Shown: positions 1 to 7,800 of the stretch, one piece after another
How the letters are laid out: each line of letters starts with the position of its first letter
How positions within the stretch are numbered: position 1 is the stretch's first letter
NCBI GenBank assembly: GCA_004295565.1
Contig: AP019416.1
Span: 992,001-1,056,000 of the forward strand
Direction: 5' to 3'
Length of the DNA stretch: 64,000 nt
Source of the DNA: Vreelandella olivaria
GTDB taxonomy: Bacteria > Pseudomonadota > Gammaproteobacteria > Pseudomonadales > Halomonadaceae
Program-made: the position numbers and the translations under genes
The notes under the pieces: model-generated
What the model saw: the letters and a program-made list of their open reading frames with translations, nothing else
What the model was told of the DNA's origin: nothing
The model's database searches: none

Positions 1-613
1 CGCCATACACGCGGGCATGGCGCTCATCCATCAGGCGTACCAGCAAAACAGGTGAGTCGATACCATTAAGCGCTCGCTTTAGAGACGCAAAATGCTCGTT
101 GGATTGCTGGATGTAATTTTCCGCAGCATCAGGATGCCCCACCAAATCTCCAAGCTGACGCGTCAGCCCTTCGATCGTGTCCCAGTCGTTATGACCGTCT
201 TCAATATCGGCATACTTATAAAGCGGGTACTCCATTACATCAGCAATTTTTCTGAGCCTAGGGAGTAAGCTGGCATGAGCAGGCGGTGAAATCAGAATAT
301 GTTGTGGGGGATCACTTGCAAGCAACTCAAGGTTAGGGAGGTGGCGATAGCCGAGGTTAGTCGCATGCGGTAGAACCCCTTCTTGCCGTGAATATGTTTC
401 GTACCCCTCAAGACCCGATAGAAATTGAGGCGGGTGACCAATTGCATTGAGAGTCTCCGCAATGGCGAAATCAAACGTTGCCAAGGGAGCTACGCTGTTT
501 TCGTCATCTGCCAGTAGCGCCTTACTCACTGATACACCGGTTAATAAGGCGACTGATAAAGCGACTCTTGCATGGCCTGCAGAGCGACTAAAAATACCAT
601 TTTTATGTTTCAC
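1..613 (-). CDS. Periplasmic ferric-siderophore binding protein (FhuD/FecB-like), 3' end outside window
   Basis: Partial; the gene continues past base 1. I place the start at GTG 613 because it opens a basic stretch (VKHKNG) followed by a hydrophobic signal-like segment and the mature-type sequence TFDFAIAETLNAIGHPPQF, which is the typical start of class III solute-binding proteins that deliver ferric hydroxamates to FhuB-type permeases. Later motifs include LISPPAHASLLPRLRKIADV and VLLVRLMDERHARVYG. It is a paralogue of the protein at 35283-36160 (shared order FDxAIA, LISPPAHxxL, DxRHxRxYG). It diverges from the ECF sigma gene, and an AT-rich Fur-like dyad at 731-749 lies between them, so iron control is likely. 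ATG codons further upstream are out of frame. The family call is firm; the exact start is less so. Confidence 0.8.
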   Translation of the reverse strand, partial: MKHKNGIFSRSAGHARVALSVALLTGVSVSKALLADDENSVAPLATFDFAIAETLNAIGHPPQFLSGLEGYETYSRQEGVLPHATNLGYRHLPNLELLASDPPQHILISPPAHASLLPRLRKIADVMEYPLYKYADIEDGHNDWDTIEGLTRQLGDLVGHPDAAENYIQQSNEHFASLKRALNGIDSPVLLVRLMDERHARVYG

Positions 614-730
614 AATGATGCCTGTGTTTTCATATAAATTAGCGTCATGAGGAGTGTTAAATGTTCAACTTTGCAGAGTAATCTCTGCTCACATGTCCAT
701 GCGTGGATAAGATTTTTGGTAATTGCGGTA

Positions 731-749
731 AATATTAATCGTTATTATT
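731..749. promoter_or_regulatory. Candidate Fur box between binding protein and sigma factor
   Basis: The site is the dyad AATATTAA - TCG - TTATTATT, with 7 of 8 positions complementary between arms. It is close to the AT-rich 19-bp Fur consensus and lies in the 368-bp gap between two divergent iron genes. The rest of that gap (614-981) holds no convincing gene. Confidence 0.5.
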
Positions 750-903
750 TGTATTATGAATGGCTTATGGGTGAAGTCAATGCATGGCGGGCATCAGGAG
801 GGGCAAGAAGAAAACGCCTTACGCATTGAAAAGGACAGAAGGACGTTATGTAGCCGCTCTATGAACGAGCATATCGTTATAAAAGTGGATTAGCTCACAC
901 CGG

Positions 904-945
904 TTGACTTACCCGATGGTAACGCAAATAATAATTGTTGCCATT
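904..945 (+). promoter_or_regulatory. Sigma70-like promoter of the ECF sigma gene, with overlapping Fur-like dyad
   Basis: TTGACT at 904-909, a 17-base spacer and AATAAT at 927-932 match -35 and -10 elements. Overlapping the -10 is the dyad AATAAT-A-ATTGTT (927-939), a plausible Fur site. If this is the promoter, translation cannot begin at TTG 904, which supports the GTG start at 982. Confidence 0.5.
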
Positions 946-981
946 TATTCCGTGGTGTTGATCAAGGCAGGAGGCCGTGCT

Positions 982-1509
982 GTGGATACCCAGACCTGGA
1001 GCGCTGAGTTAGAAGACATCTTCGTTAATCAGCGGCCCCGGCTCTGCTGTGTCGCCGCAAAAGTATTGGGCAATGCTGATCAAGCCGATGATGTTGTGCA
1101 GGATGCCTATCTGAAAATTTCAGAGGCAACCACGCTTTTTGAGATAAAGCAGCCCATATCCTACGTGTCACGGGTGGTGCGCAATCTCGCCATTGACCGC
1201 TGCCGTCGTTCCGCGTTTGAGTCAGCGCTGTTTGCAAAAGCAGAGGAGGGGGATAACGCCTGTTGTGCGTCACACTCACCTGAAGTGATTGCCATTGATC
1301 GCCAGGCATTGGCCCAGGTGGTCGAATCGTTGAACGAACTGCCAGAGCGTACGCGACGCGCCTTTGAGCTTTACCGTTCGGGAAACCATACCCAGCGGGA
1401 AGTGGCGTTACAGCTAGGTGTTTCTACCACGTCAGTTAACTTTATGATTCGCGATGCGCTGACTCATTGCCACCAGTCGCTACAAGGTCGGTCGTTGCCA
1501 GATAAGTAA
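982..1509 (+). CDS. ECF sigma factor, FecI/PvdS type (iron starvation)
   Basis: An RNA polymerase sigma-70 factor of the extracytoplasmic-function class, about 175 residues, with two recognisable regions. Region 2 includes DQADDVVQDAYLKI and the helix SYVSRVVRNLAIDRCRR. Region 4 includes LNELPERTRRAFELYRSG and the helix-turn-helix TQREVALQLGVSTTSVNFMI. I choose GTG 982 because an AGGAGG-like ribosome site sits about 8 bases upstream and the preceding in-frame stretch overlaps a promoter-like sequence. It lies directly before a FecR-like fragment and the siderophore operon, whose leader carries a perfect PvdS-type box, so its likely role is to drive the siderophore genes under iron limitation. 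Whether it is closer to PvdS or to FecI cannot be settled by eye. Confidence 0.88.
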   Translation: MDTQTWSAELEDIFVNQRPRLCCVAAKVLGNADQADDVVQDAYLKISEATTLFEIKQPISYVSRVVRNLAIDRCRRSAFESALFAKAEEGDNACCASHSPEVIAIDRQALAQVVESLNELPERTRRAFELYRSGNHTQREVALQLGVSTTSVNFMIRDALTHCHQSLQGRSLPDK

Positions 1510-1632
1510 ATCGGCGTTCCGTCCCCTCTTTGTTGTCGCTTTGTTACACTGTTAGCCAATAGCGTTGAGAATATCAGACGCTTCCATAGGCAGGTAATAA
1601 GCAGGCCGCAATAGCGAGGTTTGACAGTAACG

Positions 1633-1839
1633 ATGGATAACGACAGCGGCGACGATGCCGTTTGGCAAACAGCGCTAGATTGGCTGATGCGTGAACATGA
1701 AGAGACGTTAAGCGACGCTGATCGCGAAGCACTGCATGCTTGGTTAGCGGCTTCTTCCCAGCACCGCCGGGTATTCCATGAAGCCGAACAGCTATGGCTG
1801 TTAACGGGGCTGATCCCAAGTGGTGATGAGCGCAGCTGA
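1633..1839 (+). CDS. FecR N-terminal-domain-only protein (DUF4880-like), putative sigma regulator
   Basis: A 68-residue protein starting at ATG 1633 (MDNDSGDDAVWQTALDW). The sequence ALDWLMREHEETLSDADREA, LHAWLAAS and HRRVFHEAEQLW is the cytoplasmic N-terminal domain of FecR/PupR-type regulators, the part that contacts the sigma factor. The usual single transmembrane helix and periplasmic signalling domain (together about 230 residues) are absent, and none of the three frames downstream to 2095 looks like them. It is therefore either a naturally short sigma-binding protein or a truncated gene. It lies 123 bases after the sigma gene, probably in one transcript. Confidence 0.7.
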   Translation: MDNDSGDDAVWQTALDWLMREHEETLSDADREALHAWLAASSQHRRVFHEAEQLWLLTGLIPSGDERS

Positions 1840-2006
1840 TAAACCACTGTTTTTTTACTCTCCTCCTTCGATTTTCAGGCTAACTCAATGGTCGCGGGCT
1901 AACGCTGCCTCCTGTTGGTGCAATTTTTAGCCTGGCAAGGGTGATGCTATGCCGACCCGTTAGCGCTCCCCTCCCCTATTTTTTCTACTTTCTTCCTTTC
2001 CAGCAT

Positions 2007-2030
2007 TAAATTTTCTGGTTCCTCACTCGT
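2007..2030 (+). promoter_or_regulatory. PvdS-type iron-starvation box upstream of the siderophore operon
   Basis: TAAAT at 2007-2011, exactly 16 bases, then CGT at 2028-2030. This is the textbook TAAAT-N16-CGT element recognised by PvdS-class sigma factors. It ends about 65 bases before the MbtH start, a sensible leader length. The 1840-2095 gap otherwise holds no gene. Confidence 0.7.
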
Positions 2031-2038
2031 CACTAATT

Positions 2039-2069
2039 AATGAGAAGCAATTGCGTTTTATTTCTCATT
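2039..2069. promoter_or_regulatory. Inverted repeat in the siderophore operon leader
   Basis: Perfect arms AATGAGAA (2039-2046) and TTCTCATT (2062-2069) flank a 15-base centre that itself begins with the palindrome GCAATTGC. It lies between the iron-starvation box and the MbtH start, so it could be an operator or an mRNA hairpin. No known site matches exactly. Confidence 0.4.
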
Positions 2070-2095
2070 CCTTAGACAACGATGAGGTTAATCCC

Positions 2096-2341
2096 ATGAC
2101 AAGCTGTTTTGATCGTGAAGATGGTGTCTTCCGCGTATTAGTCAACCACGAAGAGCAGTACTCCCTCTGGCCCGAATGGAAAGCGATCCCCGCGGGCTGG
2201 ACCGATACCGGCGTGCTTGGTGATAAACCAACCTGTCTCGATTACGTCGAAAAAACCTGGACCGATATGCGGCCGCTCTCGCTGCGCCAGTGGATGGATG
2301 AGCAGACCAACGCTGAGGCGGAGCAGGTGAATGCAGGTTAA
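2096..2341 (+). CDS. MbtH-like NRPS chaperone
   Basis: An 81-residue MbtH-domain protein, the usual size. It binds adenylation domains and is often needed for their folding or activity. Family signatures are visible: [10 protein letters not shown], the P-x-GW of IPAGWTDTG, and the C-terminal [10 protein letters not shown]. Start ATG 2096 has a GATGAGG ribosome site 8 bases upstream. It overlaps the next gene by 11 bases, so the two are translationally coupled. As first gene of the NRPS operon it probably serves several of the eight adenylation domains. Confidence 0.95.
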   Translation: MTSCFDREDGVFRVLVNHEEQYSLWPEWKAIPAGWTDTGVLGDKPTCLDYVEKTWTDMRPLSLRQWMDEQTNAEAEQVNAG

Positions 2342-3071
2342 GCGTTTAAGGCTGCTCTGCCTGCCCTGCGCCGGGGCCAGCGCCACCATGTATCTACGCT
2401 GGAAGCGCCAGTTGCCCGCCTGGGTTGAAGTATATCCCGTCGAGTTACCTGGGCGTGGCGAACGCCTGGGTGAGCCGCTTATCGATGACTTCGAGACCCA
2501 GGTGGTGCGGCTGTGCGAAGAGCAGGCAACGCGGATGCGCGGTGATTTTGCCCTGTTCGGCCACAGCATGGGAGCGCTGCTGGCCTATGGTATGGCGGCA
2601 CGCTTACGCGATGTGGGGCGCCCTCAGCCACGGATGCTATTCGCCTCAGGCAGTGCGGCGCCCTCAATGCGCGACTCAGAGCGCTTGGCGGGGCTTGATA
2701 ACGATAAGGCCTTAATCGCAGATCTGCGCCAACAGGGCGGCACCCCAGAGGAGGTCTTCGAAAGCCCTGAGCTGCTGCGCCTTACCCTCGATATCTTGAT
2801 GGCGGACTATCGCCTCTGTCGCAGTTTCCGTTATCGCGGCGGGTTGCCGCTTGCTTACCCCCTACAGGTACTCGCTGGGCGTGAAGACGATATTGAACAA
2901 GAGCGTCTGGAAGCGTGGCAGCGGGAAGCGGGCGGGGCGTTCTCTTTAGACTGGTTCGAAGGCGGGCACTTCTTTATTCGCCAACAGCAATCGCAAGTGC
3001 TGGAAACCCTAAAGCGGGCACTGGCCCGGCGGCTTGAGGAGGTGCCCCATGCAGCGCCTGCGATTAGCTGA
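2331..3071 (+). CDS. Type II (editing) thioesterase of the NRPS system
   Basis: A 246-residue alpha/beta hydrolase of the GrsT/external thioesterase family, which clears misloaded or stalled groups from carrier proteins. The catalytic serine lies in [12 protein letters not shown], the catalytic histidine in FEGGHFFI, and the N-terminal [14 protein letters not shown] and [10 protein letters not shown] are typical of the family. It overlaps MbtH upstream and the PPTase downstream, consistent with one tightly packed operon. It is intact and separate from the integral thioesterase at the end of the third NRPS. Confidence 0.93.
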   Translation: MQVKRLRLLCLPCAGASATMYLRWKRQLPAWVEVYPVELPGRGERLGEPLIDDFETQVVRLCEEQATRMRGDFALFGHSMGALLAYGMAARLRDVGRPQPRMLFASGSAAPSMRDSERLAGLDNDKALIADLRQQGGTPEEVFESPELLRLTLDILMADYRLCRSFRYRGGLPLAYPLQVLAGREDDIEQERLEAWQREAGGAFSLDWFEGGHFFIRQQQSQVLETLKRALARRLEEVPHAAPAIS

Positions 3072-3762
3072 AGGGGTGCCCGAGGGGCTTGAGGTGTGGC
3101 GCTTAGCGCTCGACCTGAATGCCCCGGTAGCGGACGACGATGACCGGCTGCTGAGCCGAGCTGAGTGGCAGCGCGCCCAGCGGCTTCGCCATCACGCCGA
3201 TGTCGTGCGCGCCGTGGCGACACGCGCTGCCCTGCGACGGTTGTTATCCGAGCACACCGGTATAGCGCCAGAAAAGCTGGTGTTCACTCTTAATGCCTAC
3301 GGTAAACCCGAGTTGGAAAACGCTGATGGGCCTGCTTTCAATGTTTCCCACTCTGGCAGCGTCGTCCTAATTGCACTAGCTCCTAGCGGCGCGGTGGGGG
3401 TCGATATTGAACGCTGCCGCCCTGAGGCGGAGCTTGCTCCACTGCATGGGCTGGTGCTATCGCCGAGTGAGCAGCGCGACCGCATTCGCGGCGCCACGCT
3501 GCCCTTTATGGAGCGCTGGGTGGTTAAAGAAGCGGTGCTCAAAACCCTGGGCTTAGGAATCGCTGACTACCTGCAAGCGCTCTCGGTTAGCCCAGCTGCA
3601 GTGCCGCCTGCTAGCTACTGCCTTAAGCACTCGCTTCCCGTGTCATCACCTCTGCAGGCATGGCCGCTGCCAGCGCCGAGTGGCTATGCCGCTGCCCTGG
3701 GTTATGCAAAGAGCTATGTCAAAAGCAATGTCCAGAACGAACGCTACTCAACGAATTTTTAG
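3049..3762 (+). CDS. 4'-phosphopantetheinyl transferase, Sfp type
   Basis: About 237 residues. It converts apo carrier-protein domains to holo form with coenzyme A. Signatures are FNVSHSGSVVLIALAP, VGVDIER (metal-binding Asp and Glu) and ERWVVKEAVLKTLGLGI (the W-x-x-KEA motif). ATG 3049 has GAGGAGG about 7 bases upstream, better than a start at 3034. The gene overlaps the thioesterase by 23 bases. The eight amino-acid carrier domains and the loading carrier domain of the NRPSs are its obvious substrates. Confidence 0.92.
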   Translation: MQRLRLAEGVPEGLEVWRLALDLNAPVADDDDRLLSRAEWQRAQRLRHHADVVRAVATRAALRRLLSEHTGIAPEKLVFTLNAYGKPELENADGPAFNVSHSGSVVLIALAPSGAVGVDIERCRPEAELAPLHGLVLSPSEQRDRIRGATLPFMERWVVKEAVLKTLGLGIADYLQALSVSPAAVPPASYCLKHSLPVSSPLQAWPLPAPSGYAAALGYAKSYVKSNVQNERYSTNF

Positions 3763-3772
3763 GAGATCAATA

Positions 3773-4775
3773 ATGGACAGCCAAAGCGCAACACTAACGC
3801 AAACAACCAACGCCATATCCCAACGTCAGGGGCCTGCTGATTCGGAGCTGCCCATTATGATTTCCCCCCGCCTACCCAGGGCAGCCGCTGCTGGAAGCCT
3901 TCGGCGATTTGCGTGCGGATATTGAGTCACTGGTGACCAGAGTCGGTGGGGTGCTGCTAAGAGGTTTCGATGTTCCCTCCGTTGACGATTTTCAGCAGTT
4001 TGCCGCCGCCTTTGGCCATCCGCTGCTGAGTTACGAGTTCGCTTCTACGCCACGCTCAGCGGTGTCATCGGGCATTTATACCTCCACCGAATACCCCGCC
4101 CATCAACATATCCCCCTCCACAACGAGCAGGCTTACACCCGTGAGTGGCCGATGAAAATCTGGTTCCACTGTGTCACCGCTTCACCCGAGGGCGGTGAAA
4201 CCCCTATTGCCGATAGCCGCGCCATTTACCGCCGTATGCCGGCAGAAATTCGTGAGCGATTCGAACCCGGCATTCTCTACGTACGCAACTACGGCGATTT
4301 CGATATGCCTTGGGAAAAGGTGTTTAACACCGAAGACCGCGCCGAAGTGGAGGCATTCTGCCAGCGTGCGGGTATTCGCTGTGAGTGGAAGCCCGATGGC
4401 GACCTGCGTACCACCCAGTTATGCCAAAGCATAGAGACTCACCCTGTCACCGGTGAGCAGGTGTGGTTCAACCAAGGCCATCTTTTCCATGTCTCCAACC
4501 TGCAGCCAGAAGTGCGTGAATCGCTAGAAGAGCTGCTCGACCCCGAAGACATGCCGCGCAACGTCTTCTTTGCCGATGGCAGCCCCATTGATGATGCCAT
4601 TTTTGATGAGATCCGCGGCGTCCTGGCCGACGAAACGGTGATGTTCCCCTGGCAGGCGGGCGATGTGCTGATGCTCGACAACATGCTGGTCGCCCATGCG
4701 CGCACGCCGTTTAAAGGGCCGCGCAAAGTCGTCGTCGCCATGGCGGAAGGGCACGGCAACCTCTCCAAAGACTGA
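3773..4775 (+). CDS. SyrP/TauD-like Fe(II)/2-oxoglutarate aspartyl beta-hydroxylase
   Basis: A stand-alone non-haem iron dioxygenase, read across one frameshift near 3866-3872 (a run of C in ATTTCCCCCCGCC). ATG 3773 follows AGGAG. After the shift the sequence is continuous through LLRGFDVPSVDDFQ, the H-x-E iron motif in HIPLHNEQAYTREWP, PEGGETPIADSR and the distal histidine in LDNMLVAHARTPFKGPRKVV. SyrP relatives hydroxylate aspartate bound to an NRPS carrier; the first adenylation domain downstream has an aspartate code, so beta-hydroxyaspartate is the expected product and a bidentate iron ligand. The frameshift is probably a sequencing error. Subfamily and stereochemistry need a phylogeny. 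Confidence 0.85.
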
Positions 4776-4821
4776 AGATAACGGCTCAACCCCACGGCCA
4801 GGAATTCCAGCAGGTACGCAT

Positions 4822-7800
4822 ATGAATATTAGGCACGCCCAGACAACGTTCAGTAGCTCGCCCCACAACGGTGTTTCTAACAACTTTGTAGAGCATTTAA
4901 GTCGCTTAGCCCAGGAAAGGCCCCATGACAGGGCGCTAATTGTGGTGAACGCTCAAGGTGATACCACCCTTGATTACGCCACCCTAGAGCGGCGTTCGCG
5001 TGCTTTGGCCAGCGAGCTACAGCAGCGGTTCCCGGCGGGTGAGCGTGCCTTGATCCTGCTGGATAACGATGAGCACTACGTGGTGGCGTTCTTCGCCTGC
5101 CTATATGCCGGGGTGATTGCCGTGCCGGTCTTCCCGCCGGAGTCGGCCAAGCAGCAGCACCTGGCGCGTCTGCTGGCCATTGCCGCCGACTCCCAGGCTG
5201 CCTGTGTGCTTACCTCCACGACGATTATCGATGTGGTCGCATCGGCCAGCAAGGGATTCGGTAGCGCCGAACTGATCCCCGTGGGCGCCGTAGATGAGAG
5301 CCGCGCGGAACACTGGGTCGAGCATCGCCCCAAGCGCGATGATATCGCCTTTTGCAATACACCTCAGGCTCCACTGCCACGCCCAAGGGGGTGATGGTGA
5401 GCCATGGCAACCTAATGGCCAACGAACGCGCTATTGAGACAGGTTTCTCGATTGGTGCCGATGATGTCTTCGTTAGTTGGCTGCCGCTTTACCACGACAT
5501 GGGCCTGATCGGTGGCCTGCTGCAGCCCATCTATAGTGGCATTCCCGCCGTGCTGATGAGCCCGACCTTCTTTCTGCAGCGGCCGGTACGCTGGCTAGAG
5601 GTGATCTCGCGCTATGGGGGTACCATCAGTGGTGGCCCCGATTTCTCCTACCGGCTGTGTCTTGATCGACTTCGCGACGAACAGCTTGAGACACTCGATT
5701 TATCCAGCTGGCGGGTCGCGTTCTCAGGCGCCGAGCCGGTACGCCACGCCACCCTCACTGGCTTTATTGAACGCTTCCGCCCGGCAGGCTTTTCTGCTGA
5801 TACCGCAGCCCCCTGTTATGGCTTGGCTGAAGCCACGCTGCTGGTTAGCTGTAATCCGCGCGGTACGGGCGTGGTGGGCACGGCTTTTTCGCAACAATCG
5901 CTGGCCGAGGGGAAGGCCGCCTCAGCGGTTGAAGGCAATACGCTGGTGGACTGCGGCACCCCGGAGCCAGGCCACACAATCGATATTGTCGATCCCGAGG
6001 GGCTTCACTCCCTGCCCGATGGCGACGTTGGCGAGATCTGGATCAATGGGCCCAGCGTGGCACAGGGGTATTGGCATAACCCTGAAGCCACGGCCAAAAC
6101 CTTTGTTACCCGTGATGGCGTTAGCTGGCAACGTACCGGGGCTCACGATAGCGAAGCTCACGATACCAATGCACAGGGCCACGACGCCCAAGACGATCGC
6201 TGGCTACGCACCGGCGATTTAGGCTTTTGCACCAAGGGCAGCTGTATATCGCCGGGCGTATTAAAGACCTGATCATTCTGCGCGGCAATAACGTCTACCC
6301 CCAGGATATCGAGAGCGCTATCGAGGCGGAAGTGGAAGCAGTGCGCAAGGGCGCGTGGCGGCCTTTGCCGTGACCACGCCGGAAGGCGCTGAAGGAATCG
6401 GCGTTGCGGCAGAGGTCTCCCGGGGTATGCAGAAGCTGGTACCCGCTGAGAAGTTGATCGAGGCACTAAGGGAGGCGGTGGGATCCGCCTGCCATGAGCC
6501 ACTTTCTGTTGCCCTACTACTCAACCCCGGTGGCCTCCCCCAAAACCTCCAGCGGCAAGCTACAGCGCAGCGCCTGCCGTCAAGGCTGGGAGGCGGGCAG
6601 CCTGGATACCTACGCCATTTACGCCTTTGGGCATTTTGTCAGCGGCGGCGATGAGGACGCTATTGATAGAGAGTCATCGCACTCTACTGCGGAAGCTGGG
6701 AGCGAAACCGAGCAGACGTTAGCGATGCTCTGGCGCCAAGTGCTGGGAGACAACAAGGAGGCGCCACTGGGAAGTAATGCTCACTTCTTCGCCAGCGGGG
6801 TAATTCGCTGGCGGCGGTTCGACTAGCCGCCGCCATCAGTGATCACTGGGGCATCGAACTATCGCTGCACGCGCTGTTCGAGCAACCGCGCTTGTCTGCC
6901 ATGGCTAAAGCTATCGAAGCATGTCTGGAGGCATCATCGGATCAACGGGTGCTGGTCATCCCACGCCTTGAAGATGCTCAACGTCAAGGCGATATACCGC
7001 TGTCAGAAGGGCAGCGTAGCCTATGGCTGACGTGGCAACTCGACCCCCAGAGTGCTGGTTACAATATGGCAGGGGCACTGCACCTCAAGGGGTGTTGGAT
7101 CTATCAGCGCTCAATGCAGCGCTGGAGGCCCTGGTACAGCGTCATGATATTTTGCGTACTTACTACCCCTTGAGTGAGGCGGGAGAACCTGTTCAGCGGC
7201 TAGCGCAGGACTGGAGTCATGAGCTGATCTGTAACGATATACCCGGTGATACCACGGATGAACAGGATCAGGCACTGCATGACGCACTCACTAAACTGGC
7301 CCGGCAGCCTTTTGATCTTGAACAGGCGCCTCCCTTAACCGTCGCCCTCTACCGCTTGTCCACGGAGCACCATGTGTTAGCTGTCGTGCAGCACCACATT
7401 GCTGGCGATGGGTGGTCAGTACAGGTGCTCATCAATGATCTATGCGCACTTTATGAGGGCGCCTGCACACAGCGAGATGCCAGCTTGCACCACTGCCAAT
7501 ACAGTTCGCAGATTATGCGGTTTGGCAGCAGCGTCAGCAGCATAGCAGTGAGAGAGATAGCAGTGAGAGAGATAGCAGTGAGAGACATAGTAGTGAGCGG
7601 CAGAGCCAACTTGCTCACTGGTGTGAACGCCTCGCCGGGGATCATTCCCCGCTAGCATTGCCCTTAGATCGTCCACGCCAAGCGCTGTCCGCACCGAGTG
7701 AAGGCCAACTGCGTTTTACGCTCCCAGGTGAGTTGAGCGAGCGGCTACGTAGCCTAGCTCGTGAACGAAGCGTTTCACTATATGCTGTGATTTTGGCACT

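Noticed and set aside
447-829. Short plus-strand frames between the binding protein and the sigma factor
   Set aside because: The first is antisense to the signal-peptide region of the binding protein; the second spans the promoter and Fur region and resembles no protein.
904-981. TTG 904 as start of the sigma factor (extra 26 residues)
   Set aside because: The stretch overlaps a TTGACT-N17-AATAAT promoter and a Fur-like dyad, its translation does not resemble a sigma N-terminus, and GTG 982 has a far better ribosome site.
1840-2095. Continuation of FecR in another frame
   Set aside because: No frame shows a transmembrane helix or FecR-like sequence; the stretch carries the operon promoter elements instead.
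7544-7603. CRISPR or regulatory iterons
   Set aside because: Units of 15 bp without spacers in coding frame; a coding minisatellite explains them.
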